Positions 45,483 to 57,309 of a stretch of 64,000 bases of DNA are shown one piece after another (the stretch's first letter is position 1; each line of letters begins with the position of its first letter). A model generated the notes under the pieces. It searched no databases. It saw nothing but the letters and a program-made list of their open reading frames with translations, and was not told where the DNA came from. This DNA is from Lotus japonicus (Eukaryota; Streptophyta; Magnoliopsida; Fabales; Fabaceae), in NCBI RefSeq assembly GCF_012489685.1, contig NC_080046.1:24073038-24137037 (forward strand), written 5' to 3'. Position numbers and translations under genes: made by a program.

Positions 45483-45965
45483 CTGAGATTCATGTACGCA
45501 TAAGAGATTTAGTGGTGTTAGCGGTTACGATAACAGTTAAATCTCGGAAGGTTGGAGGATCGGATGATAAAATGACTAGTTAAGTCCCTTGAGGTATAGT
45601 TATGATTTGATCTTCTAGGGGATGAGTCCTTATTTGTGTGAAGTGTTAAGGATTTCAGTAAGTGTAAATTGGTTTGAGTGAGGATAGTTTTAAGGAAGGA
45701 AATGACAATAATGGATTGTTAGATATTAAGATGATGATTAGCTTATCAGTTGTTTATGAATTGATGTTAAAGGGAACGAGTCTAGTGATGCACAAGGTAT
45801 TAAGGCTCAAGTCGAGTTTTAATTTGAATGGTGACTAAGTAGAATATTGATTTCATGGTGCGAATGAGGATAGTTACGAAGTTGGAAGTGACGTTAATGG
45901 ACTAGTAGATTCCAAGTGAATAGTTCGTCTAGGAGTTATCAAGCGATCGAGTTGAGTTTTGGGTC
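45483..45965. other. Continuation of the array internal region, unrecognised
   Basis: Matches about 29417-29890 of the left unit with scattered substitutions. No domain recognised in any frame. Confidence 0.45.
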
Positions 45966-46310
45966 ATGAGTGCAGATCAGGAGGACAGGTTGAACATTCA
46001 CTTTGAAATGGCAGAGATGTACAGAGTTTAAGAAGAATTTCGGACGACCGAATGTAAGAAGCAAGTGGTTAAGATTGTGCGACTGCACGGAGTGCCAACT
46101 AGTATTATTTCAAACGTAGACCCGACGCAAGTGGTCGAGCCGGACAACATAGAGGTGAAAGATGATATGTCTTTTGAGACGCCGTCGGTCAGCATTGGGG
46201 CTAGAAGAGTGAAACAATTGAGGGGAAAACAGAGTGCTTTTGTGAAAGTTATTTGGAACAAAGACATGGACGGTGCTATATGGGAGTTAGAGGAAAAGAT
46301 CAAGGAATAA
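45966..46310 (+). pseudogene. Integrase zinc-binding, core and chromodomain fragments fused by deletion
   Basis: A short frame strung from three separate pol regions. LNIHFEMAEMYRV (about 45990) resembles the integrase zinc-binding segment with its IHPG-TKMYRDL pattern, followed by a stop. LHGVPTSIISNVDP (about 46083) matches the integrase core. It passes directly into VVEPDNIEVKDD and ETPSVSIGARRVKQLRGK (46130-46240), the chromovirus pol C-terminus with its chromodomain. The joins skip several hundred residues. The same joins are in the left unit (29895-30241), so the deletions came before the two units separated. Confidence 0.75.
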
Positions 46311-46374
46311 TATCCGGAGCTTTTTACTGAACTTTAAGTTTCGAGGTCTAAACTTTCGTTTTGGAGGGTAGTAA

Positions 46375-49300
46375 TGTGAGACCCAAGTTTTTAAGCTTAG
46401 AATAAATTAATGAAATTCCTATTCACGATTAGGTTCGATGTATCGTGATGGGAAACATGAACAAGTGTTTACCGAATGGAATAAATTTATGAAGGAGAAA
46501 GTTCAAGAAAAGACTAAGAATAGTATTAAAATTGATATAAGTTATAACGCGAGTCTTATTCGCTTACGCCTAGGGCAAGAGCGTTAGTAAACGATTAATT
46601 TACTCTTAAGGCACTATAGGAACTAATTCCAAAAATCTTCAGAGGAATGTTAGAACTTCTCTTAATCCTTTCCATGACAAGAGTTTTGATACGAAACCCT
46701 AGAATGTACGAACGCCGAATCTAATTCTCGGAAGTTTGCCGAAACTGAATCTCTAATAGCTTAAGAACCTTAAAATAAATTGTCGATGCAGATTTTTTCT
46801 ATTCGGAGCTTTAAACGAAGATTCCACACGCGTACACCCATTTCTTTCGATGTTTATAATCTTTCTTCAGAAAGAAGTTTTCTCATCCGACATCAACTGC
46901 AAAAAGTAGTTTTTTCGGGTAAAATCGATTTACACCGACTTTGGATCATTTGCTTAAATTCCAAGAAACCTGTTTCGAGTTCTGGAATTCTGTCGCCAGA
47001 ATCTATCTTAGAATTAACAGAGGAACGCGCAGGAAAAATCGGAATCGCGAAATTTTGATTTTTCCGCATTTTCCCACACCTATAAATAGGAGAGAAATGA
47101 TAAAAAATTCATTACCACCATCACCAAGAGGCCGCGAGCTTGAGAGGAGAAAGGGGGGAAGTGATTTTCGCCGATTCTAGTCTGATTGTCGCTCTGTTCG
47201 TTGCTACGCGTAGGCCTCGAGGTACTGATACTTTTCCTTACCTCTTATCGTAAATTTTATCGCTTTTCTCTATGTCTTTCTGTGTTTAAAGTTTCGAGCT
47301 TTTTGTAAAACTGTCAAAATAACTTGATTTCAGTGTCTAAACTTATTGCCTACATGCCTAAGAACACGAATATCCGGTTGTTTTCTGCTGAATCTCGCCG
47401 AATCGTCGCGGAGCTTCAATTCTGTGAAAATACTCATTTTCTGACCAAAGCTTCATTCTTTGGATTAAAAACTCTCGACTGAGCTTAGTGTCAGTAGGAT
47501 TAGTTGTTACAAATGTCATTAGGAACACGCTCATCAAATTTATTTTTCAAAATTCCGACTTTGAGTTTTCGGGATAAAGACACTGACCAAAATACCCCTA
47601 TGTTAGTTTTCGACCCGATAATTTTTCGGGAAACCCTATTTTGATAGTGGCCGAAACTTATTTGGTATGGTACCGTGTCCAAAAATAATTTTTGGGTCTG
47701 TATGACCTGAGTTATAGCGTAGCTCTCTCCGTTCTCGAAATTTTGGTTTTGGTTTCGTGTCATTCCGCGTTCTGTAGCTCGAATTATGCACGTTTTAACG
47801 AATAAAGTGTTTTTGTACAAAACTTGATTCGAGTCAAAACTCATCCATTCGGGGAAAGCCCTTCCAATCGTGCCTAAATGTTGTACTCTGAAGCTTCTTG
47901 AGCTTTGTCTAACGTTAGTTAGTATTGTTTCGATTGTACCGACTTATTTTGATTGATTTTTGCTTTGCTTACTCTAAGGTTCGGTTGTGGGAACCTTAGA
48001 CTTGACTGAGCAAGCTTGCGAGTGTGACTTACACTGTGATTCTGGAGGAATTAGAGGTGAGGGAAACTTACTTGCTAGCTAATGCTTTGTAGGCGTCGAT
48101 AAATTCGACTTGATTTATTGTTTATGCATATGAACTGTCTGGATTGAAAATGTTTTCTGAAGGCTTCGATCGAGTGAACTTATATGAGACTTGTGTCTCC
48201 GTTTTCTGAGAGGCTTTGGCCGTTTACTGGTTTCTGTCTTACTGCTTTCTAGTGGATATGACAAGTTTATGTTTTACAACACTGCATTAATGTTTCATCG
48301 CTCGATAGAGCTTGATGTATTTGTGTTCATGATTGAATTTTGCTAACTTGGTTGTGCAATTATACATATATCTGTTGTACGTTAGAGTGTGGGAAAACGG
48401 GTAGTTATCTCGTACTCATGATGAGATTTTGGAAAGTTTGATGGGACGAACCGAGGATCGGACCCTTATTATTTTAGTGGATCGAGACCTTCTCTGGGAG
48501 TCACTTGGGATGATGGGATCTTTTAAACTCATAAGATTAGAGACAAACATAAATGAAAACTAATTTTCAAGAAAAATTTATAATTTACTAAACAACATCT
48601 GAACTCTTTAAGTAATGATAACAATCTCAGATAAAAGCTTAGGGCTTGGATACTAGTTTTGGAAAATGAGAAGTGTCGCCGAATCCAAGTTTTGGGGAAA
48701 CTCATAAGTTTCTGAGTATGTTTATTCTCTTTTGCTTGACGAGCAGTTTTATGGTTTGACTATCTAAAGGGATAAGTCGGGGAACTATAGGTTTCCAAGT
48801 ACATAAGTACTCTTCGCTCGATGAACAATTTATTTGTTTTGCTATCTAAAAGACAAGCCAGGGGACTATAAGTTTCCGAGTACATTGGTACTCTTACGCT
48901 CACTGAGCAGTTTTTGACCATCGAAATTTGATGAGTCAGATGCCTCAAGAAGTCATCAAGGGTGATTGCACTCTTTTTATATTTATCTGTCTTTTGTCGC
49001 AGAATCGACATTTACCTTAGGGTACAGTAGAGCCAATAAACTCTAACACTTTTGCTGATTATGCAAGTTTTTGGTCAATGACCATAGTATACCTTCGGGT
49101 ACAGTTTACCTTCGGGTACAATATGCCTTCGGGTACAATAGAGACAATATACTCTAGCTAGACACGTGTATCCTGGTGAGGACGGTCGTTGTTTGGCTAA
49201 CCATATTGCACTCATGCAATTATTCGTGAAAGGTGCCTTCGGGTACCTCAGGCATTCGATGGGGGATATGATCGACTGCACAGTTAGGATCGACCTGTTG

Positions 49301-50336
49301 ATGTTGGGCATAACGGAGGAAAAAGTCGACCCACAAGGTTAGGACTGATCCGGCTATGTCTAGGTTGTAAGCGACACCCGAGGGATATGGTCGACACAAG
49401 GCCAGTGTTAGGACCGACTCGATTGTGCCCAACCTACTTCTTCTGGAACATTTTTGGATTGACGTTGCATGACATATCATGCACTATAACTATAGTTGTT
49501 GGGATCTTGATGATTTGATGTTGATAAACATCGTTATGTGTTTTGATGATTGAAATGTATTAGAGATTCGATAACATGCTATGTATATACCTTAGGGTAG
49601 GCAATACAAAACTTGTATGTATATATACAACATATATATATACCCCCCCTATTCTTCACATGTTGCTTGTATTATCTATTATATTCTGTGAGTTGACCCT
49701 CGCGCCTTGGCTTTGTGTTCATGTTTGTGTTTGGGCAGTCGGCCTGCTGCCAGACGCTCAACAGTTGATTCGTGATGGTTCGTTGTTCGGGGAGGACCCG
49801 GAGCGAAATGACTACTACTGAGCCTTCGACGTGAACCCGGACTTCATGCAGGATCGGATGAGGGTCGATGTTAGGGGTGTAGTATATCGGGTGTCGTTGT
49901 CATAGCTCTGATTGTCATTTCTTATTTTGAGGAAGGGTAGGTCCCCGACTATTAGCTTTTTGTGTGGTTACCTTCCATGAGGATCACAGATAGTTTGTCG
50001 GACATAGGAGGTCTTTTGGAGGCCGTTCTGGGCTCACTTACTTTCTTGGAGGATTGTATTTATAAAGGTTATGACTCTGACTATGGGTCGCACTTATTAG
50101 CCTGCAGGCACCACTTTCAGTTACTTTCCGTCACTTGAGGACACTCGTGACGATGTTTTTAGTTGCAGCGAGGGCTGTACTTATATTGTATGTTAGTCGC
50201 TGTTAATCGCGATTGGGTTAAGTCTTTAATTCGAAAAGTCTTTTTATTTAAACAAATCGAAAAAAAAAATACCTGCTTTTCCACTTTATTTGATTTTTGG
50301 TTACTAAAGTGACGCCACCGAAATCGGGGTATTATA
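46375..50336 (+). repeat. 3' LTR of the array (3962 bp)
   Basis: Begins TGTGAGACCCAAG after a GGAGGGTAGTAA purine-rich tract. Ends ATTATA at 50336, where the expected final ACA has changed. TATAAATA promoter core at 47081-47088. It has the ACCTTCGGGTACA units (about 49085-49140) and an AT-rich microsatellite near 49620-49650, and it lacks element B, which gives the empty site GATATGGTCGACAC near 49385. Confidence 0.9.
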
Positions 50337-50722
50337 GAGAAGGAGAGGAAAGGCAGAATCCATAGGCATGTAGCACACCCCTTTATCCCGAAATCCAACA
50401 GCAATAGATTCATGAAGGACGACTCGCGTGGATGAAGATGGAAGGAACGACGACGATGGAAGGGTGATGAAGCTTTACCTGGTAAACCTGCAAAAGGATA
50501 TGGGTAGATGACGATTCGCAAACGAAACAGGGTGTTGAAGCTGCTAGGGTTGTAGGAGAAAGAGAAACTATGTGCGTGAAAAAGACATTAAAGTTGTGTC
50601 AATGACGCAAATTGTAGGCCTGCTATTAAAGCTTCACCCCATCTCTCCGATCTGTAAGTCCTAGCAACCTAGAAAGGGATGAACATAGAATAGGATTGTT
50701 GGGTAATGCAGTGCTACACAAT
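50337..50722. other. Spacer left of duplication copy B
   Basis: No gene recognised. It would correspond to DNA on the far side of the CACTA in copy A, which is outside the window, so it may also be part of the duplication. Confidence 0.35.
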
Positions 50723-50725
50723 GAT

Positions 50726-51710
50726 GGAAAATGAATAGCAGTGGGAAAGGACGACGTCAGACATGTTAGGCTGAATGGTGGATGATGTGTGAGGATTGAC
50801 CCAAACATTGATTTAGATCCAAGCCCAATCTGTGGAAAAGTAAAGATTAGTTACTCCAATAAAAAAATTGTCTGTGAATAGAAATTGGGAACTGGGATTT
50901 AGAAATAAAGGATAGAAGAGCCAAAAAAAAAGTGATAACTTGATAAACACATTTTTAATGGTTTTAGAACCCGGCAGGAATTCATGAATATGATGAGTCT
51001 GTGACATAGTTTCATATAATCCAGTAGTTTACTTTTTCAGACATGGAAGTCCGATAATTTTGACATTTTAAAAAGCAGGTGAAGTGTTGTTGGGTGGGAA
51101 AACCAACACCCTTATTGGGGCTCATGAACTATCAAATTAATGTTCTTCGATGAGCTGTATAATGAGCTTCGTTAGATTCAGCATTAGCGTCTTGCTGATC
51201 TTCTTCAAGCCATGTATCAACTGAAAATCAAAACCACCTACTTTATCACTATTACTTTCACATTGTACATGAAATAAGACAACCGTCAAAACCCATTGAA
51301 AAAAAAGTCAACCTCCACTTCTATGCTTTGAAGACAGCCACGTAACATTATGAAGAAAAAAAAGTTCACACTTCAGATTTGTGGTCTGGTGGCACCAGTT
51401 GCTTTTGTACTGATATCCCTCTTAACTTCCTCTTCCTTTGTTCTGCGGCCGAGTTGACAATTGCCGCCTGACCGTGGAACGCTCTTGCTTTGGCTTTCCC
51501 ATCTAATTTTTGGCTAAGTTCGGATGATCATTGTATTGACTTTTTTTTCTGTCTTTTTGCAATAGAGAATTATTATTCAAACCTGGTCACCTCACATCTA
51601 TTTCAACTCCCTTGAAATGGTGAGAATACTAAAATATCTTTAATGAAAAAAGATAATAATTTCCCACCCATATCTTCACATTATCTATCCTCTCCTCTTT
51701 CCTCTTTCTT
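50726..51710. other. Upstream flank of copy B, no gene seen
   Basis: Equivalent to 9526-10520. Nothing recognised. Confidence 0.4.
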
Positions 51711-51990
51711 CTCTCACCCCACCACCACCACTACCCATACTTATTTTCATACCCATCATCATACTCAACCTCCATCTTCTCCTCATTCTGCTGCCGTCGC
51801 TCGTTGTCCATCACCATCGTCATTGTTGTTAAGTCATCGTCGTTTTTAGATTTTTTTTTCTGCAATTAAAAAGTGCGTTACGGTCACCACCACAACTACC
51901 ACCCCAGCTATCACCACCTCCACCACCGTCACCACCACAATCACCTCAACTATCACCCACCATCATCACCACCACCCTTCACCAAGCATA
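51711..51990 (+). repeat. Low-complexity ACC/CAT tract of copy B
   Basis: Equivalent to 10525-10805 with several substitutions; the long ORF seen in copy A is closed here. Confidence 0.75.
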
Positions 51991-52925
51991 TGGTTGTAAA
52001 AGCTAAAATTTTATAATATTAATTATACAATGTATGACGAAACATTGAATAATATTAATTTTTCATTTGATTTTATCATATCAGGCCTAATACTGTGTTC
52101 TAAACTTATATATATATTATACAATATACCAAATGAGTGTTATGTATATTCTTACTTTTCGCCTTCGTATATACAAATTAGGATTCCATAACACAAACAC
52201 TTATTTATATATTTAAATTTGAGAAGCTTACATATATAAATAAGCTTTAAAAATGTTTAGGTAGGGTAAATTGTTATTAATAAGCTTGTTTATGAAAACA
52301 AGCTTAAAATGACCTCTATACTTGATTCTCTCCAAATTTACAAATGAGTGCTCTCTTAGGGAGACACACCTTTTCTACCATAATCGTAATTCCCTTTTAT
52401 TCTCGATCGGTACATAAGTATTGGAGTGTCTTGCTCCAGTTCTCACCGTGGTAACTGTATGGCGAATTAAGAAGACATTTCGTAGAGGAGTTCCCATCAT
52501 AATGGGAGGAGTTCAAGTCAGAGTTATCCATTTAAAGTGTGGAGATTCTATATACCCGAACAATCTTAATACCATGCATTTTCATTTCTAACATGATGAT
52601 TTCAAGAAACTAATTAAAGAATAGTTAGATCTGAGGTGCAGAATAATTTACGAACATGTGCACTTAGTCTCATATGCCAAATAGCACTTCTTAAACGCGA
52701 AACCAGGGAACAAGAAGGGAAGACACCATCTCGATCGTAGCTCTTAGTTAGCAGTACCGAGGGAAATCCAATCATAAGAATGAGGTCGACCTAAATGTTT
52801 TTTAACAAATACCATATATGATATAACAACACACATGCACTCCTTAATGCTTATCAAAAAAGAAAAAAACACATGCACTCCTTAGCGTGTTTTAAAATTT
52901 CTTAAATGTTAAAGGGTTTGAACGT
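51991..52925. other. Flank of copy B, no gene seen
   Basis: Equivalent to 10806-11640. Includes a short insertion near 52690-52740 relative to copy A. Confidence 0.4.
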
Positions 52926-52929
52926 TTAT

Positions 52930-53195
52930 GGACCAGAAATATGCTCCATTTCTTTTATCTTTATTTATGTATTTCCAGTTTAATTTTCTTAGAATGTCAC
53001 AAAATGAAAAATAAAAAAACAAATCATATTCTTAGCCTTAACATTTTGTTCACACAGACATTTTATTTTTAAATAGATCACTTATAGATCAATTATGGAT
53101 TATCTTAATATATAGGCCAACTTATATACAAGTTTATATAAGGATTTCTTCTCCTTCAATCACACCATATTCTTAGTCCTTCATTTTATTTTAAA
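52930..53195 (+). promoter_or_regulatory. Relic promoter duplicate in copy B
   Basis: Counterpart of the copy A relic at 11640-11975, with the same TATATAAGGATTTC and CACACCATATTCTTAG blocks, and again no gene after it. Confidence 0.55.
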
Positions 53196-53860
53196 GGATT
53201 TGTCTCAATTGGATGAACAATAATGATGCCTCATTCTCTCTATTCTATATAACCAATGAACTTATTCCCTGTCTATGTGTAATTTTTAATTGATGTAACT
53301 TAATCTTATTGATGTGATGAGACTCTATTTGAAGATAGAGGATTTTTATTCATTTAAATCACCCAATGTAAATATTGCCATGAGTTAAATCACCACAATA
53401 GGGTGGTCCAATAATATTTTAAGATGTGTTTTGAGCTAGAATTTTCTAAGATACATATATATCAAAATATTAAACCACCTAAATTAGGATAATTTGTCCC
53501 CGTATGATAGCTCAAGTGTAGGAGTTAGGGGACATATGTGTTGGGTAGGAGGAGGTTTATAGATTGATTCGTGCTGGGTGACATTTATCTTTCCGATTTG
53601 AAAAAAAAAAAAAATTTACCCTTATGTGAGTTAGACAGCTTAATTTTAAACATTCACAATTTTATATTTATTGATGTGCTTCTCCGTTTTCAATTTCATG
53701 GAATATCACAAAATGAAAAATTGCTGGAAAAACCAAAAAATTCTTAGTAGCTACTTGCTAGTTAACATGTTCATGATATGAACATCTTCTATTTTTAAAA
53801 GAAGGCGGCAGATCAGTTATAGTTTATCTTAATATGCCAACTTGCATACACACGCACGCT

Positions 53861-53867
53861 TATATAA
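53861..53867 (+). promoter_or_regulatory. Probable TATA box of BAHD copy B
   Basis: TATATAA about 115 bases before the ATG, identical in context to copy A. Confidence 0.55.
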
Positions 53868-53982
53868 GGATTTCCCCTCCTTCATATTTTCCCACACCAT
53901 CTTCATAGTTCATTTGGTTCATTCTAAAGCCATATCATACCTCCCTAACTCCCTTCCCACATTTTCCCCCAGATTGTTTTTA

Positions 53983-55361
53983 ATGGCGCCAGCTCAGAAA
54001 CCACTTCTGAAGCTTGAAGAGAAAGATGTTGTACTCATCAAACCATCAAAATCAACTCCTTCCTCTGTTCTTCCTCTGTCCACTCTTGACAATAGACCTG
54101 ATGTCATTTCCTATGCCAAACTGTTCACGTATACCGACCAACAGTGCATGACTCTGATTCAATAGACCCTGCTCAAGTGGTCAAAGAAGCACTCTCAAAG
54201 GCTTTGATTTATTACTACCCTCTTGCAGGGAGGCTAGTAAGACATGCTGATGGAAAACTCAGAGTCCTTTGCGATGAAGAAGAATATGGTGTTCCATTCA
54301 TAGAGGCAGTTGCTAGCTGCAGCCTTTCTTCTGTTGATTACTTGGATGGTGCTGACACTGAATTTGCAAGACACTTGGTGTTTGATCTTCCTACTGAGGA
54401 TGAACAAGGTTACCAATACCCATTGGTGATCAAGTTGACCAAATTTCTTTGTGGAGGTTTCACAATTGGATTGGGAATGTCACATAGTGTTGTTGACGGC
54501 ATCGGAGGATTTCAATTCTTCCGCGCGGTTGTTGAACTCGCGAGCGGAAGAAGCGAGCCCTCCGTGAAGCCTGTGTGGGAGAGACACAGACTGGTGGGAT
54601 TAAAATCAATCACAGATGAAGAAACATTGACACGGCAACCCATGGATAACGCATCTTCGGCGGTTTCACCGTTTCTGCCAAAAGATGAACTCATTCAAGT
54701 CTGTTTTAAGGTGAGCGGCGAGACCTTAAAAAGACTCAAGTGGAGTTTGGAAAAGGAAAGTAATGATGGGAGTATCGCGACGAGTTTCGAATCACTTGGA
54801 GCCTACGTGTGGAGGTCGAGAACGAGAGCTTTGGAACAAAACAACGACGGTAAAACGCAGTTTTCTTTCCTTGTGGGAGCAAGAAAGCACTTGTTGCATG
54901 AGTCTCCTTTACTAGAAGGGTACTACGGGAACGCGATTGTGGATGCGTACGTAGTACTGACAGTAAAGGAGCTCAACAAACTGTCGCTCTCTGATATTGT
55001 GAAACGTATCAAAGAAGCTAAAAAAGCTGCTTTTGCTGCGGATTATGTTAAAAACTTTATGAACACTAAGGAGTCCAATCCAGTAGTGGATTTTACCCTG
55101 TATGGTAACGGTGCAATCATATTTCTAACTGAGTGGAAGCATGTGGGTTTCTCACAAGATGTAGATTTTGGAGGGAATGAAGCTGTGAATATGGTACCTG
55201 CCCCTAGCGGCTTGTTTGGCGGTCCGCCTTCGTGCATCTTCGCGCCTCCTAACAAATTGGATGATCCGTCAATGAAAGGAGGAGTTAGAATTTTCACCAC
55301 GCTCCCAGTTGATGCTGTGGCAAAGTTCAGGAAGGAAATGGAAGCCATGAATGCGATCTGA
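53983..55361 (+). pseudogene. BAHD acyltransferase copy B, frameshifted
   Basis: Nearly identical to the intact copy A but one base shorter. A single A is missing at about 54105 (GATGTCATTTCC here, GATGTCAATTTCC in copy A), so translation from MAPAQKP leaves frame after about 41 residues and stops at 54163-54165. The remainder from about 54106 to 55361 is open and keeps YPLAGR, HSVVD and DFGGN. A start at the in-frame ATG 54144 would give 405 residues lacking the first beta strands of the N-terminal domain, unlikely to fold normally. A few amino-acid differences from copy A (for example Gly to Ala after RLVRH, Asn to Asp in QPMNNA, Val to Ala in SIVTS, Met to Leu in LNKMSL). A sequencing error is the alternative. 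Confidence 0.85.
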
Positions 55362-55819
55362 GCATAAGATGTATCATATCTTTATTTTTTTTTTCTTTGT
55401 GATTTATTATTGTTGCGCTTTAATGAGTTTGTGATTTGGTGCATAGAAACTAGTTAGGGTGTGTGAGGAGATTGACTTAATAAGCAGAAGAACGTGTACT
55501 CCTTCGTTTCCGAGAGTGATCGTTATTCATCAAGAAAAAATATTGTTAAGTTGGATTGAATTTAATATCAAGCTTTGTTTAGCATTTTACACTCGTTTCA
55601 TATTTATATATTTTCGAAAATTATATGTAAGTTGAGGTGTTTGAATCACAGAGAAGTTGCATGATGGTGGTCTTGAAAGTCACCGCAGAATTTCAAGATC
55701 TATGGCGTGGAAATGTACCTGCATAAGACATTACGACACTTAAGTTGTGCGTCTAAGAGACGTTCTAAGGAATTCAAATAGAACTCTAAAAATGATAAGA
55801 ATGAATAACTTGTTATCAC
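55362..55819. other. 3' flank of BAHD copy B
   Basis: Matches the 3' flank of copy A almost base for base until the LTR junction. Confidence 0.6.
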
Positions 55820-56018
55820 TGAAGGTATGAAAAACGGTAGAAAGGGGGGGGGGGTTTGAATAACGTTTTCAAGATAAAGCTTCCACCTTAAAGATTTTGA
55901 CAAATCTTTCGAGAACTTAAGTGCTAAAGATAAGAGATAGAAAAGCACACAAGGATTTTATCCTGGTTCACTTGATAAATCACTCAAGCTACTCCAGTCC
56001 ACCCGTTAAGGTGATTTC
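55820..56018 (-). repeat. Inverted 3' end of a Sirevirus LTR
   Basis: Starts TGAAGGTATGAAAAACGG followed by a G-run. The whole segment is the complement of the last 200 bases of the LTR at 56019-57237. It is cut at 56018 by the start of the plus-strand element, so an older copy in opposite orientation was the target; its remainder is expected to the right of the window. Confidence 0.85.
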
Positions 56019-57237
56019 TGTAAGATCAAGTTTTGATCTAGTAGTACAACTCTATGTTTTGATGATTACAAGTTAACCTTTTGATATGAACAATTGTGGT
56101 ACTCTAACGTGTTTTTCTGAGTGTGCTATTTACAGGCTCTGACCCTGACTCAATTTCACACAAATCAGAAGCACTGTGTATAAAGGGTAACCCAAGCAAC
56201 GCTTTCGCATTCACCATGTTCAGTATGAACAGTGGAAAAGCTTCAGAAGATCTGAAGCTATACAAACTCTGATGAGGACTCAGTCGCTAGAAGCTCTGAT
56301 GATCCAGAAGTTCTGACAACCAAGAAACACTGAAGGTTCAGATGTTCCGATGGTGTAGAAGACTCTGAAGATCCAGAAGCTGAATAGTGGAAACTCTGAA
56401 GTCCAGAAGCAAGAAACTCTGAAGGCCATGTTCTTCCCTCTGAGTTCAGAATCAGAAGATACAATGGTCAGAGGATCTGTGCTTTCCCTCTGACTCTGAT
56501 CAACCTGCTTCACAAGTTCCAATACGAAGCATTCCTCTGATCAGAAGTCTCCTAGGTTAAAAGGTCAAGTCGCTATCCAAGTACAAAAGCAAGTGTACCT
56601 TCCTGACGACCTACCTAACGTTCTCAGCCACAGCAGAAGCTGGATTTTCCAGAACTGCCCTCCAACGGTAGCATTTCCATGCAACGCTCAACCCTAATCC
56701 TTGGAGTATATATAGAGGCTGAAGATTGAAAGAAGCGGCTAGAAGAAAAAAAAAATATACAAGAAGCAATACACACGCGCAAGACATATTCTAAGCTTTC
56801 TTTCATCTTGTAATTTATTTTAGTTTACACTCAGCTTATTCAGAAGCAAACCCTTGTAAACACCAACCTCAAACAGTTGTTTGATTTTCCTTTAGGAGAT
56901 CAAGGTTGATCGGATCCTAGAGAAGACTAAGAGAGTGAATCTTAGTGTGAGCTAAGTCAGTGTAATTGTTAGTCACTTGTAGGTTTCAAGTGCAGTTGTA
57001 ACTCTTACCTGATTAGTGGATTGCCTTCATTCTAAGAAGGAAGAAATCACCTTAACGGGTGGACTGGAGTAGCTTGAGTGATTTATCAAGTGAACCAGGA
57101 TAAAATCCTTGTGTGCTTTTCTATCTCTATCTTTTGCACTTAGTTCTCGAAAAGATTTGTTAAAATCTTTAAGGTGGTAGTTTTTGTACTGAAAACGTTA
57201 TTCAAACCCCCCCTTTCTACCGTTTTTCATACCTTCA
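56019..57237 (+). repeat. 5' LTR of the Sirevirus
   Basis: Begins TGTAAGATCAAG and ends CATACCTTCA. TATATATAG promoter core at about 56706-56715. A run of AGAA/CTCTGA-rich sequence (56230-56480) with repeated CAGAAG units precedes the promoter, as in Sirevirus LTRs. Confidence 0.88.
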
Positions 57238-57239
57238 AT

Positions 57240-57251
57240 TGGTATCAGAGC
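57240..57251 (+). other. Primer binding site of the Sirevirus
   Basis: TGGTATCAGAGC, complementary to initiator tRNA-Met, two bases after the LTR end. Confidence 0.9.
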
Positions 57252-57309
57252 GCAAGTTCTGATTACCACACCTAACAGTGTTCAGTGATCCGGGCCGGTG
57301 TGAAAAACA

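Larger units (their letters stand above)
28752..50336 (+). mobile_element. Chromovirus-like Gypsy array: internal piece - LTR - internal - LTR
   Basis: Plus-strand LTR retrotransposon sequence with LTRs of nearly 4 kb. From left: a truncated internal region (28752-30308), an LTR (30309-33355 plus 42110-43055, split by element B), a second internal region with gag (43056-46374) and a second LTR (46375-50336). The two internal 3' parts match closely, so the middle LTR is shared, as expected after unequal recombination between copies or LTRs. Primer site and LTR ends fit a chromovirus (Tekay-like); a chromodomain remnant supports this. Almost all of pol is missing in both units. Confidence 0.85.
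50723..55819 (+). repeat. Segmental duplication, copy B
   Basis: Same orientation as copy A (9523-14592). It keeps the uninterrupted CACTA target (ACACAATGATGGAAAATG around 50723). Small indels are scattered; one extra segment of about 50 bases near 52690-52740 is absent from copy A. Ends at the junction with a Sirevirus LTR. Confidence 0.93.
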
